From Oligoflexia bacterium (GTDB taxonomy: Bacteria > Bdellovibrionota > Bacteriovoracia > Bacteriovoracales > Bacteriovoracaceae), in assembly GCA_015232355.1 (NCBI GenBank), contig JADFZW010000028.1, positions 1 through 62,425 of the forward strand: 62,425 bases of DNA. Reading direction: 5' to 3'. The position numbers and the translations under genes were made by a program. Below are positions 1 through 8,265 of the stretch, in pieces (position 1 is the stretch's first letter; each line of letters starts with the position of its first letter). Below the pieces are notes generated by a model that saw only the letters and a program-made list of their open reading frames with translations, made no database searches and was not told the DNA's origin.

Positions 1-54
1 TATATTTGCGTTTAAATAATTTATCTGATTTTGTTATGTTTTTGTAATGGAATG

Positions 55-168
55 GGTGTGTTGATGATGGCAGGGAAATACCTGAAACCATTTCGAACTC
101 AGAAGTTAAGCCTGTCTGTGGCGAATGTAGTGCTAGGGAGACTTAGTGTGAGATAAGCTGGATGCACC
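55..168 (+). rRNA. rrf: 5S ribosomal RNA
   Basis: The block around GAACTCAGAAGTTAAGCC is the conserved 5S loop region. The ends GGTGTG (55-60) and TGCACC (163-168) can form the terminal helix, giving about 114 nt. It is followed at once by an intrinsic terminator and a tRNA, so this is the tail of an rRNA operon whose 23S lies to the left of the window. The exact ends are estimated from the terminal helix. Confidence 0.93.
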
Positions 169-174
169 TTGTTT

Positions 175-208
175 AAACGACAGAATAATTTTTATTCTGT
201 CGTTTTTT
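175..208 (+). terminator. Intrinsic terminator after 5S rRNA
   Basis: A perfect 14-bp stem (AAACGACAGAATAA with its complement) and a very short loop run into a T tract. It lies 6 bp after the 5S gene and separates it from the tRNA. Confidence 0.9.
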
Positions 209-225
209 ATTTATAATATTTTTAT

Positions 226-311
<86 letters not shown>

Positions 312-319
312 AGATACTT

Positions 320-347
320 AAACCACCTTTCGAGGTGGTTTTTTTTT
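320..347 (+). terminator. Intrinsic terminator after tRNA
   Basis: A stem AAACCACC / GGTGGTTT with a TTTCGA loop is followed by a long T tract. It ends transcription from the rRNA/tRNA unit before the convergent integrase gene. A different terminator occupies the equivalent place after attR, so this one was brought in by island 1. Confidence 0.9.
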
Positions 348-362
348 GTCTACTTTCTAAAA

Positions 363-454
363 ATTCCTACAAAATTCCTACGGCCAGTGAGGGCGCTTTG
401 CAAAAAGTGAAATGTAGGAATCGAGTTCGGTGTTGTGTAGGAATTTGTAGGAAT
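363..454. promoter_or_regulatory. Left cluster of integrase arm-type sites
   Basis: ATTCCTAC occurs five times: direct at 363-370 and 374-381, and inverted (GTAGGAAT) at 414-421, 437-444 and 447-454. Adjacent copies are spaced 10-11 bp, about one helical turn. Paired copies recur inside the right end of the island (37779-37938). Tandem short repeats flanking the core att site are typical arm-binding sites of tyrosine integrases; the function here is inferred. Confidence 0.7.
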
Positions 455-492
455 TTTCAGATTGGCATTAATCACTTTTTCAATAACAAATT

Positions 493-1848
493 TTAGTTAC
501 TAATCAAGCGAAGCGGAGTCTCTGTTAGTTGTTCTGCTGTTTGTATTTGCTGTTGTCCAACTTGCTTCTCTTGCTGCTTTCCCTGCTTACTCTGATCATC
601 CCGAAAATTCTTTCCACTCACCAAATGAATCTGACCTACCTTCCTTACGCTATTCCCAATCAAGTGAACATAATTCATGGTGGTCTTGATATCCTCGTGA
701 CCACAAATCTCTTTTACCGTCATTATATCCACTCCGGCCGCAATCAATAAGGTAGCGGCCGTATGCCTTAGATCGTGGAAGCGAATGAGCTTTCCTCCCC
801 ATTTCCTCTGATCCTTAGCAAACCTTCCAGCAAATGAATCATGATCTACAGGTTTCCTTTGCGTCCAGTGAAAAATAGTCTCATCTTTGCTCAATTGCTT
901 TTGCTTGATGAGATTTCGTAATTCGGCAAGTAGCTCTGGATTACAAGGAACATGCCTGGATTTATTGCCCGACTTGGTTTTTTGCTTACTCTTTAATGGT
1001 CCAAAATCTTTTATCACTCGGTTGAATTGCCTCCTGATAAAAAGGGTCTGGCCATCGCTAGAGATATCGCAAGGTTTTAATCCCCAAATCTCTCCGGCCC
1101 GAAGTCCGGTGTTTAAGGCCAACAAATAAACAACGTAAATCCAGCGATTCTCATTTCCTGGTGGGTATTTTTGATTGGTAAAGGACAAATAGGATTCGGC
1201 CTCGTCTTTATCCCAAAAGAGCATTTCTTCAGTATGCAAAGGAAGTTTTTTAAAACCATTCCCAGGAAACTGTTTGATCCTCCCAAGGGTTGCAGAATAG
1301 TTCAAAACCGCTACCACAATTTCCATCTTGCGATTAACAGTTCCATTCGACAATTCCACTTTGACCTTTTTCTTTCCCACAATTTTGTCAATTCTCTTGG
1401 ACTTCAATTGCCGTTGTAAATTGGTTAGAAAGCTGGCGTTCATTTTCATGGGATCAAGCTTACCGATTTTTGGTAAAAGCTCGTAGATAATTCCTTTGGC
1501 CCGTTTGAAGTGTGCTTTAGAAAAACTGGCCTCATTGTTATCTAGCCAAAATTGAGCTTCAATCAGAAAGGTTGTTCGCATGGTTTTTTCACTAGCTCTA
1601 ACATCGGCATCAACAACATCACCGTCATTATCACTATCAACATCAACATTACTGCCATCAATATCAGCACAACTACTATCTGGTGAGCAATTCTCTACGC
1701 CACCTTTCCGATTTTTTTTCTCCCAATCTTCAGCATCAACTTTACGATCAAAAAATTTTTTAATTCTTTTTGATCCCCTACCACTTTCATAAAAATCCAA
1801 CAGCCATTTTATCTCTCCAGATTTTACTATTACTTTTTTAACAGACAT
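493..1848 (-). CDS. int: Tyrosine recombinase, island 1 integrase
   Basis: This site-specific recombinase is expected to integrate and excise the island at the tRNA att site. The catalytic domain shows the first Arg in NTGLRAGE, HxxR in FHDLRHT, the late His in GHEDIKTTMNY and the Tyr nucleophile in that last segment. An Asp-rich stretch near residues 55-90, encoded by repeated GAT triplets, interrupts the N-terminal part and is unusual. I chose the ATG at 1848 because AAGGAG lies 8 nt upstream; the longer frame to 1869 has no ribosome site. The start overlaps the end of the excisionase-like gene by 11 bp, so the two are probably coupled. Confidence 0.93.
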   Translation of the reverse strand: MSVKKVIVKSGEIKWLLDFYESGRGSKRIKKFFDRKVDAEDWEKKNRKGGVENCSPDSSCADIDGSNVDVDSDNDGDVVDADVRASEKTMRTTFLIEAQFWLDNNEASFSKAHFKRAKGIIYELLPKIGKLDPMKMNASFLTNLQRQLKSKRIDKIVGKKKVKVELSNGTVNRKMEIVVAVLNYSATLGRIKQFPGNGFKKLPLHTEEMLFWDKDEAESYLSFTNQKYPPGNENRWIYVVYLLALNTGLRAGEIWGLKPCDISSDGQTLFIRRQFNRVIKDFGPLKSKQKTKSGNKSRHVPCNPELLAELRNLIKQKQLSKDETIFHWTQRKPVDHDSFAGRFAKDQRKWGGKLIRFHDLRHTAATLLIAAGVDIMTVKEICGHEDIKTTMNYVHLIGNSVRKVGQIHLVSGKNFRDDQSKQGKQQEKQVGQQQIQTAEQLTETPLRLISN

Positions 1849-2137
1849 TAGTGTTCTCCTTATCTTCACTAAATTCTAATGAAGAATTTTGAGAGGCCAC
1901 CCATTGTCGTAATACTGCTGTACGGAGATATAGTGCCCGATTGACTTTCAGAAATAGATTGTTCGGAATTTTTCTCGTCTTCTGCCTATACCGCCAATTG
2001 TAGATGGTCTTAATGGAGACATCTAAAATCTTTGCAGCAGTAGAGGCCTTTAAAATCTCTGGTAAATTGTTAAAGAGCATATCAGATTTGATGCTATTTT
2101 TTTCATCATTCTGATTAAATTGTATTGGTGATAACAT
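1838..2137 (-). CDS. Excisionase-like helix-turn-helix protein
   Basis: This 99-aa protein has a MerR/excisionase-type HTH (STAAKILDVSIKTIYNWRYR) followed by a basic wing. That is the usual build of recombination directionality factors (helix-turn-helix domain 17 type). AAGGAG lies 8 nt before the ATG. It sits directly upstream of, and overlaps, the integrase gene in the same orientation, which supports a role in excision control. It could also be a simple repressor of int. Confidence 0.78.
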   Translation of the reverse strand: MLSPIQFNQNDEKNSIKSDMLFNNLPEILKASTAAKILDVSIKTIYNWRYRQKTRKIPNNLFLKVNRALYLRTAVLRQWVASQNSSLEFSEDKENTNVC

Positions 2138-2251
2138 ATCATTTTCTCCTTAAATTTGCTATTAAATTGTGAGAGAAAATATTAAATTTCTCCTCTGAAA
2201 AATGCGTTTTTTTGATGTATTTTTTTTGGTTTTTAAACGAATTAATATTAA

Positions 2252-2692
2252 TTAACTTATTGAAATTTCTTTTTGCTCGATCACTGCATCACTCTTGTTT
2301 TTATGATGTTTTATATTCTTATTGATGCCCCTTTCTTGAGTGCAGTTACCGCTTCGCTCTTGATTGCGTCCTCTATTATCCTTTTTTATTTGGGCCAAAG
2401 CACTTTCGATTTTTTCCGTAATATTATCGCTATTAGAGGCATTTTTAAGAATATCAATGAAATAATCTTTATGTGCAAAATGATCTTCAATAAGTTTTTC
2501 TTTTTCATTACAAAAATATTTTTCCTTAAAACGCTCAATAATCCAGCAAACCAATTTATTATTACTAATGTTGATATAGGTTGTTTCACTCTTTAAATCT
2601 TCCAAGATACTTTCAATTGCTTCGCTGGCATTATTATCGAGATTGATCCTGATTATCTTATCTGTACTTGTATTTGGATTTGTATCGCTCAT
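2252..2692 (-). CDS. Hypothetical protein, end of conjugation operon
   Basis: I do not recognise this 146-aa protein. The N-terminal half contains a short strand-helix-helix-like stretch (IIRINLDNNASEAIESIL, then INISNNKLVCWIIERF) that might be ribbon-helix-helix-like. The C-terminal third is polar and rich in Lys, Asn and Glu. The ATG at 2692 follows the stop of the upstream lipoprotein gene by one base, and the GGAGG ribosome site lies inside that gene, so translation is coupled. A relaxosome accessory role is possible from position only. Bases 2138-2251 upstream of the excisionase gene hold nothing recognisable. Confidence 0.6.
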   Translation of the reverse strand: MSDTNPNTSTDKIIRINLDNNASEAIESILEDLKSETTYINISNNKLVCWIIERFKEKYFCNEKEKLIEDHFAHKDYFIDILKNASNSDNITEKIESALAQIKKDNRGRNQERSGNCTQERGINKNIKHHKNKSDAVIEQKEISIS

Positions 2693-2693
2693 G

Positions 2694-3230
2694 CTAATTT
2701 CCTCCTTTATTGTTACCATTGGTGTTTTCTGTCTTTTCTTTATCATTTTCTTTTTCTTTATTACTCTCTTTCTTCTTCATTTCTCCTTCGTTCCATCTGG
2801 CCTCATCAGTTATGACCCAAATAAAATGACCTTGAATATATTTGCCATTTTCAATCTTTGGTTCCACCCAAACTTTTTCTACTTTAGGATTTAAAACGGA
2901 TGGAGGAGTATCATCTTTTGGGCCTAGTGGTTTTTGAAGGCCATAATTTTCCATGTTAAATAATGTTTCTTTTCTTATCTTTTCATCACGATTCTCTAGT
3001 CCCTTATGAGTAAAGTATCCAGCAATACCTCCTATTGCTAACCCAGTGATAGCTCCTATTACTAATGCTTGCTTCTTTTCATGACGAACAAATCCAGGAG
3101 CTACTATTGCACCAGTGGCGACTCCGCTGATTGCTCCTAGTGAGACTGAGCGTTCAATTGTTGAGCAAGATAAAAGATTTAATGATAAAAAAATTGCTAT
3201 GATGATCGGATAAAACGCGTGTTTGTTCAT
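2694..3230 (-). CDS. Glycine-zipper lipoprotein
   Basis: This is a 178-aa lipoprotein with a signal peptide and lipobox (LSLNLLSC, Cys near residue 22). Two glycine-zipper segments follow (GAISGVATGAIVAPG and IGAITGLAIGGIAGYF). The C-terminal tail is extremely Lys/Glu/Asn rich. Such proteins insert in or bridge the outer membrane, and several conjugation systems carry a small lipoprotein (VirB7/TraV position). The ATG at 3230 is preferred because AGGAG stands 8 nt before it. It is separated from the upstream gene by a strong hairpin, so it may have its own promoter. Confidence 0.75.
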   Translation of the reverse strand: MNKHAFYPIIIAIFLSLNLLSCSTIERSVSLGAISGVATGAIVAPGFVRHEKKQALVIGAITGLAIGGIAGYFTHKGLENRDEKIRKETLFNMENYGLQKPLGPKDDTPPSVLNPKVEKVWVEPKIENGKYIQGHFIWVITDEARWNEGEMKKKESNKEKENDKEKTENTNGNNKGGN

Positions 3231-3327
3231 AAGCACTCCTATGACCATACAGTCAAAAAATTATTAAAATTTGTATTAAGATATGATGCTGATTTTAGGT
3301 AACATCTATCAAAAGACTAAAACTCAA

Positions 3328-3359
3328 GGTGTATAATCAAGTGCGCTCGATTATACACC
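3328..3359. other. Perfect 11-bp inverted repeat (terminator or oriT candidate)
   Basis: GGTGTATAATC and its exact complement flank a 10-nt GC-rich loop, 13 bp downstream of the replication-relaxation gene stop. On the minus strand it is followed by only scattered Ts, so it is a weak terminator. Its place beside a relaxosome-type gene also makes it an oriT candidate. This is inference from structure only. Confidence 0.45.
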
Positions 3360-3371
3360 CTGAAGTGCGGT

Positions 3372-4124
3372 CTATTTGAGTTGCATTTGATGACCAAGGT
3401 GATTGATGAAAGTTACACTTTGGTCATTTGCCATTAACTTATCATAGGGGATAAAAAATATTTTTGGAGGGAAACCACTACTGACATTAGTAGCAACTTC
3501 TACCATTTTCTTTAAAACTTTTTCATTTTCAGCGATATACAAAACTGCTGGAACTTTAGAATTAAGGTAATAATCTAAAAATAAATTTTCATATCGTTTT
3601 GCAACTTTTTGTTCTCGCTCATATTCAAGAGGTACATAATGCTCACTTTGAGAAAATTTAATTTTTAACAAGGCATCGCTATTAATATTGTTTAAATATT
3701 CCTTTAGAACAATTCTGGCATGATCGCAATTTGAACGAAGATAGTTTTCAGTGTGATATTCCAATACCATTGTTAATCGATTAAATCTCTCCTGAATATC
3801 TACTAATTGAATATCATGGATAACATTTTCACTTCTTAATTGCTTGCGAATATGACTAACATCATCCCCTTTAACGCAAGTTTTAAATCCTTGCGGTGTT
3901 AAGGAGAATGCCCGATAGGGATCACCATTCCAAGTGAAATAATGGTGAAGAATAAATTGCGCATTGGTAAGTCTATACAACCTTCTATACACGTTTGGCA
4001 TAGATAGTTTTCCAAAAACATCTCTATTAATTTGCTTTGGCAATGCAACTTTATTCATGAAAAGATATTCCAAAAGATTTCTATCCTTGTCATTTAAAAT
4101 ATTTTTCTTGTTTTTTTGGTACAT
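3372..4124 (-). CDS. Replication-relaxation family protein
   Basis: This 250-aa protein resembles the replication-relaxation family (Pfam Replic_Relax). It has an N-terminal winged-helix region (LEYLFMNKVALPKQINRDVF and the following helices), a central FSLTPQGF segment and a C-terminal alpha/beta part. Family members are associated with plasmid and ICE mobilisation and can replace or assist a relaxase. No other relaxase candidate exists in the island, so this is the best guess for initiation of DNA transfer. The start overlaps the coupling-protein gene by 31 bp, with GGAGG 7 nt upstream. Confidence 0.65.
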   Translation of the reverse strand: MYQKNKKNILNDKDRNLLEYLFMNKVALPKQINRDVFGKLSMPNVYRRLYRLTNAQFILHHYFTWNGDPYRAFSLTPQGFKTCVKGDDVSHIRKQLRSENVIHDIQLVDIQERFNRLTMVLEYHTENYLRSNCDHARIVLKEYLNNINSDALLKIKFSQSEHYVPLEYEREQKVAKRYENLFLDYYLNSKVPAVLYIAENEKVLKKMVEVATNVSSGFPPKIFFIPYDKLMANDQSVTFINHLGHQMQLK

Positions 4125-5611
4125 ACATCACCCTCCGGTAAGAGATGGTTTTCATTTTGTGATTGGGTTAAAGTAATCTTTGGTTGTAACATTTTTCTTC
4201 CTCCATTTTTAAATTCTTCTACTAATTGTTGTCCAAACTCCTTGATCTCTGCTGAAGTTATTAATGGTGCTTGAATTTCAATTAGCTTATTTCCTAAACT
4301 CCAAATTCCTCGTCCTGGAATATCAGGAAGTGAATAAGCAGCTCCATTTCCTAACACTGTCACTGATCCTTGCAGAGTATTGGTTTTGAAACAAAATTTG
4401 CCACTAATGTTTTCTTGAATGTGAGTATCGATAGTTTCCTTAGTCACCTTTTGAGTGGCCAAGATCAAATGTATTCCTGCTGCACGAGCGAGTTTGGCCA
4501 AAGAATCGGTTAACTCTTTTGCCCGCTTAGATAGGGTCGATGCCTCTTGATTAGCAAAATTTTTCATATAGAGTGCGGATGCCTCATCAATTGCAATAAC
4601 AATTTTATCCATCTTATCTCTAAGCGGTTGAATCTCTCTATAACCATTTTTTTCAAGATAAGCAAAACGGCGATCCATTTCATCTTTAAGGAGTTGTAAA
4701 GTAAACACCGCCTTTTTCATATCTTTAACGATAGTGGCATTTGGATAATCTTTAAAATCTTGTACCTCAACTCCTCCTTTCAAATCCAATAAGTATAGTT
4801 GCAAGTAGGGTGAACTTTTAAGTAGCGATACCAAAATTTCTTTAAAGAGGATTGATTTACCACTACCAGTTGTTCCGGCAATTAGCATATGTGGTAGTTC
4901 ATTAATATTTTGAGTAACAATTCCATTTGATGATTGACCCAAAATAAAATGATCCTTGGGCAAATCAAAACTGCTTAATGAACTAAACTTAACAACCTTT
5001 GGCCAATGGTACTTGCTCAAAATGATTTTAGTGTAACCAGGATTACTATCGTGAGTGATGGATTCTATCTTTTCACCAAAAGTTGCTTCCAAATCATCTT
5101 GCTTATTTTGAAATAGTTTTATTCCAACTCCATTATTGGCCATTACTATTTTGGTACGATTAAAATCTTCATCTTTCACTTCCGTAATCCTTGGTTTGTT
5201 CTTTACCCCATTGGTTATTCCCAAACGATCTAATAATTTTTGAAATTTACTTATCTTGCAATATTGAGGGAACCCATATAGAAAAATTTGTAAACCAATA
5301 AATAGAGTGAAAAAGAACATCTTATGAATAGTAATATTTGTTCCTACAATCTTTAGCAGTTTAGGAACACTTAGAAATGTTGGAGCATATCGCTGCCACA
5401 AAATAAGATGGGTTTCTCTCTCCACAAATACATTCATTACCACCAAACCAGCTATCAATGTTATCCAAAACGATATACTTTTGTAGGGAAGATTTTTTAT
5501 CCCAAAGTAAGCTGTTTTAAAACTAAAGGTAAAAAGTTGTTCGGCAGCATCATAAAGGGCATTTAAACTTTGTCCTTGAGTTTTACTGTGATTGCTATTG
5601 TTGTTACTAAT
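4094..5611 (-). CDS. FtsK/TraD-like coupling ATPase, AUU start
   Basis: This is a membrane-anchored DNA-pumping ATPase, the likely coupling protein that feeds DNA to the secretion channel. It has hydrophobic segments (FWITLIAGLVVMNVF and FFFTLFIGLQIFLYG). Walker A is AGTTGSGKS, Walker B is KIVIAIDEAS, and a late ILATQKV segment is typical of FtsK/SpoIIIE motors. The first in-frame ATG lies inside the membrane region. The frame is open for 51 codons further up to an ATT at 5609-5611, with AAGGAGG five bases before it. No ATG, GTG or TTG codon is available in those 51 codons, so an AUU start (505 aa) is the best reading. The start overlaps the VirB10 stop. Confidence 0.87.
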   Translation of the reverse strand: MSNNNSNHSKTQGQSLNALYDAAEQLFTFSFKTAYFGIKNLPYKSISFWITLIAGLVVMNVFVERETHLILWQRYAPTFLSVPKLLKIVGTNITIHKMFFFTLFIGLQIFLYGFPQYCKISKFQKLLDRLGITNGVKNKPRITEVKDEDFNRTKIVMANNGVGIKLFQNKQDDLEATFGEKIESITHDSNPGYTKIILSKYHWPKVVKFSSLSSFDLPKDHFILGQSSNGIVTQNINELPHMLIAGTTGSGKSILFKEILVSLLKSSPYLQLYLLDLKGGVEVQDFKDYPNATIVKDMKKAVFTLQLLKDEMDRRFAYLEKNGYREIQPLRDKMDKIVIAIDEASALYMKNFANQEASTLSKRAKELTDSLAKLARAAGIHLILATQKVTKETIDTHIQENISGKFCFKTNTLQGSVTVLGNGAAYSLPDIPGRGIWSLGNKLIEIQAPLITSAEIKEFGQQLVEEFKNGGRKMLQPKITLTQSQNENHLLPEGDVCTKKTRKIF

Positions 5612-6674
5612 AAAAACCTCCTTGCTGAATTTTACTTGCTAAAAATGTCTGAGTTAAATTGATAATAATCTCTTTACCTGCCGGAATAATCACATAGGGT
5701 TTTTGCCGATTTATCTCGTCTATGGCCCGTCCAGATTCATTTGTGATGGTTCTTTTGCTTCCTTCCAGTAATGCATTTTCTACAGTGCTTTTAGGTAGAA
5801 TTACCGCCCCTTCGGTTGTTCCGATCACTTGCTTTTCTTGCAAAACTTCTGCGGCAGCACCACTCATACTCCAACCAAAGTTGGATGCTAGTCTAGTTCC
5901 TAAATTACTGTGAAAATCACCTTTAATACCAGGATTAAAGTCATCGCCACTTAATGCTTGTGCTTGAATATCAAATTCCACATCATCATTAGTAATTCCT
6001 TTATTAATGATCAAAAATACTCGGTCACCATCATCGGGATATTGAACTTGCGCAAATAGCTTGGTTCCTTTTGGAATGATGATTGATCCTTTATTCCTAC
6101 CACCAAAAGGTAATTCTATTCTCACCATTGGGTTACTTACTCTGGTATCAATAGGAGTAAGCAGTTTTCCAATGATCGATGTTCCTAGTGGAATTTTTTC
6201 TTCAAATGGATCTTCTTTTTCATCTCTACTAATTACCATTGGTGCGGAATACTTCATTTTCTCTTCAGGTAGTGGAGGTGGAGGAGATTCAGCATTAAAA
6301 TTCAATTCCTCATTACGCTGTTTTCTTGTTCTCTCCTTACATTTTTTAGATTTTTTCAGCGTTCCTTCATTAGAGTTATCATAATCACTATTATTTAAAG
6401 CATAGATTGTTGCAGTCGTAGATGCGCTAATCTTTTTAATTGGCAGTATCTCTTCTTTCTTTTGAGTCGATTCTATACTAATGCTTTGGTAGCTTTTTCG
6501 TAAGTAACTGGTATCCTCAGAAGGAGTAAAAAGTATTGTGGCCATTAATAAAACACAAACTATTGTAGCACTGATCCCAATACTTTTCAAACTTACTCGA
6601 TTCTTCCCTCCTTCTTTTTTTATATATAGATTTTTAAATTTTGAAAAAATAAATTTATAATTTGGTATTTTCAT
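5607..6674 (-). CDS. VirB10/TrbI/TraB-like channel protein
   Basis: This is the core-complex protein that spans from inner to outer membrane in type IV secretion. A cytoplasmic N-terminus is followed by one membrane helix (residues about 33-52, SATIVCVLLMATILF). A charged and Pro-rich linker (PPPPLPEE) comes next. The C-terminal beta-barrel domain has the family pattern IIPKGTKLFAQV, NPGIKGDFHSNLG and YVIIPAGKEIIINL. AAGGAAG precedes the ATG, which starts two bases after the VirB9 stop codon. Order VirB8-VirB9-VirB10 matches other conjugation operons. Confidence 0.9.
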   Translation of the reverse strand: MKIPNYKFIFSKFKNLYIKKEGGKNRVSLKSIGISATIVCVLLMATILFTPSEDTSYLRKSYQSISIESTQKKEEILPIKKISASTTATIYALNNSDYDNSNEGTLKKSKKCKERTRKQRNEELNFNAESPPPPLPEEKMKYSAPMVISRDEKEDPFEEKIPLGTSIIGKLLTPIDTRVSNPMVRIELPFGGRNKGSIIIPKGTKLFAQVQYPDDGDRVFLIINKGITNDDVEFDIQAQALSGDDFNPGIKGDFHSNLGTRLASNFGWSMSGAAAEVLQEKQVIGTTEGAVILPKSTVENALLEGSKRTITNESGRAIDEINRQKPYVIIPAGKEIIINLTQTFLASKIQQGGFY

Positions 6675-6675
6675 C

Positions 6676-7542
6676 TTATTCTTCCTTTTTTTCCTTTACA
6701 GTAAGTATTTGCTTAAACATTTGTTTGTCTGAAAAGTAAGAAGCTTCAATTTTAAAATCACTTTTTGTAATCTTCTTCATAATGATTCTTCCTTTAGTTT
6801 TTTCACCCACATCATTTAATTGATCTTTTTTAAACACAACCTCAATGATTTTAGGTGGTGTTACCGCTTGTGTGGAGTCTGTAACAATATTCATCTTTAG
6901 TTCTTTTAGATTTATAACCTCATTTTGAAGTTTGGTAATTTCAAGATCAACTAAATGAAATTTTCTAATTGGATCAATGGTAATCTTGATACATTTAATT
7001 TCTAAAAGTGGTAGAACAACTTCTACTTTTGGTGTCGGCAATGGTTGCTGTACTGGTAATGGCAACGGAGGAGGAGAAGGCACTAAGGCCACTTGTAATG
7101 CTTGAGTTGATACAACTTTTGCTTGCTCTTTAGTTTCTTTATTCTTTTCTAAAAGAGTATTTTCACTATCTGACCACCTAACTTTTACAAGATCATCATA
7201 TCGATCACTTCCGTTAACCCTAAGAACAAATCCGTAACGATGATATTTGCCATACACAAAGAGATTTGTTTGAGTAAGAATTTGAAGCGGCTGAATATTC
7301 ACATCATTATGGATGTATTCAATGTTAAAATAATTTTTATTACCAACATTCACTTTAACTGGTTTTTCTAAAAAACTTAAAACAGTTGCTTGACCCATCT
7401 TTAAATTAATAACTTCAACTTTTTCATCATCGACATAAACGGTTCTAACTCCACCGATAGGTAAAAATGGAGGAGATAGGCCTAAAAGAAAAATAGGCAA
7501 GAAAAAGTAAAAAACATATTTCAACCATTTAATTCTTTTCAT
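6676..7542 (-). CDS. VirB9/TraK-like outer core protein
   Basis: This 288-aa exported protein has an N-terminal hydrophobic signal segment. The beta-rich domain that follows starts with VEVINLKMGQATVLSFLEKP, resembling the N-terminal repeat of VirB9/CagX/TraK proteins. A Pro-rich linker (PSPPPLPLPVQQPLP) follows, then a second beta-rich part. It would form the periplasmic/outer-membrane ring with VirB10 and a lipoprotein. It overlaps the VirB8 gene by 14 bp. Assignment rests on order and short motifs. Confidence 0.78.
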   Translation of the reverse strand: MKRIKWLKYVFYFFLPIFLLGLSPPFLPIGGVRTVYVDDEKVEVINLKMGQATVLSFLEKPVKVNVGNKNYFNIEYIHNDVNIQPLQILTQTNLFVYGKYHRYGFVLRVNGSDRYDDLVKVRWSDSENTLLEKNKETKEQAKVVSTQALQVALVPSPPPLPLPVQQPLPTPKVEVVLPLLEIKCIKITIDPIRKFHLVDLEITKLQNEVINLKELKMNIVTDSTQAVTPPKIIEVVFKKDQLNDVGEKTKGRIIMKKITKSDFKIEASYFSDKQMFKQILTVKEKKEE

Positions 7543-8188
7543 GTTCAGTTACTCCGTTAATATAAATTCCTAATGGATTTTTATATGTTACTTCGCCTTC
7601 AATAATTTCAAGTGCAATTTGGGTTGATGACACTATTTTCACACCTTCGATACCAATAACTCGATCAAAGTCAGCAATAATGCTTTTATCTCCGATATCT
7701 ATTTTTGAAATTAAAACTCTTTCATTGATTGATTTCGGAAGTTTTCTATTCTTTTCATTTCCACTGGCCTCGTTATTGCCTCCATATTCATTGGGAGCAT
7801 TTATTTCTTTGAATTGTTGATTTTGTAAATCTTTTTTAATTTGCTTAAATAATCCTTCGCTAACAAAAGGCCTTATCCCATCTGCAATTTTATCAATGTT
7901 AAACTCACTCCATTCATAACGTGCAAGAATGAAATTTCTTATTAAGTCATTAATATCATCCTTGGTTATGGCCAATGATTCATACTTAGCGTTCCAAATT
8001 TTATGTCCACTACCACTACTCAAATTTTCTATTACCAACGGTGGTTTTAGTGAGGTGAAAATCAGATTACCGATTAGTAGCAATGCTATCAGCATTGAAA
8101 AAATGGCCATAAATTTGTAAAAAACCAAAAAACGATTGATCTTTACCCACTGATCAAGATGAATAGGTTCATTATCAATATCACTCAT
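7529..8188 (-). CDS. VirB8/TraE-like assembly protein
   Basis: This 219-aa protein has a short cytoplasmic tail, one membrane helix (FMAIFSMLIALLLIGNLIF) and a periplasmic NTF2-like domain. The domain ends in the motif NPLGIYINGV, typical of VirB8/TraE. It nucleates assembly of the secretion channel. AAAGGA precedes the ATG, and the gene overlaps the VirB9 start. A Gly/Asn/Glu-rich loop around residues 134-150 looks like an insertion in the domain. Confidence 0.87.
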   Translation of the reverse strand: MSDIDNEPIHLDQWVKINRFLVFYKFMAIFSMLIALLLIGNLIFTSLKPPLVIENLSSGSGHKIWNAKYESLAITKDDINDLIRNFILARYEWSEFNIDKIADGIRPFVSEGLFKQIKKDLQNQQFKEINAPNEYGGNNEASGNEKNRKLPKSINERVLISKIDIGDKSIIADFDRVIGIEGVKIVSSTQIALEIIEGEVTYKNPLGIYINGVTEHEKN

Positions 8189-8265
8189 TGATTAAATCCT
8201 TTGTTTAGATTGTAAATTTTTATTAATAATAAATTGCTAACAACATTTTTGATAAAATGCTGTCA

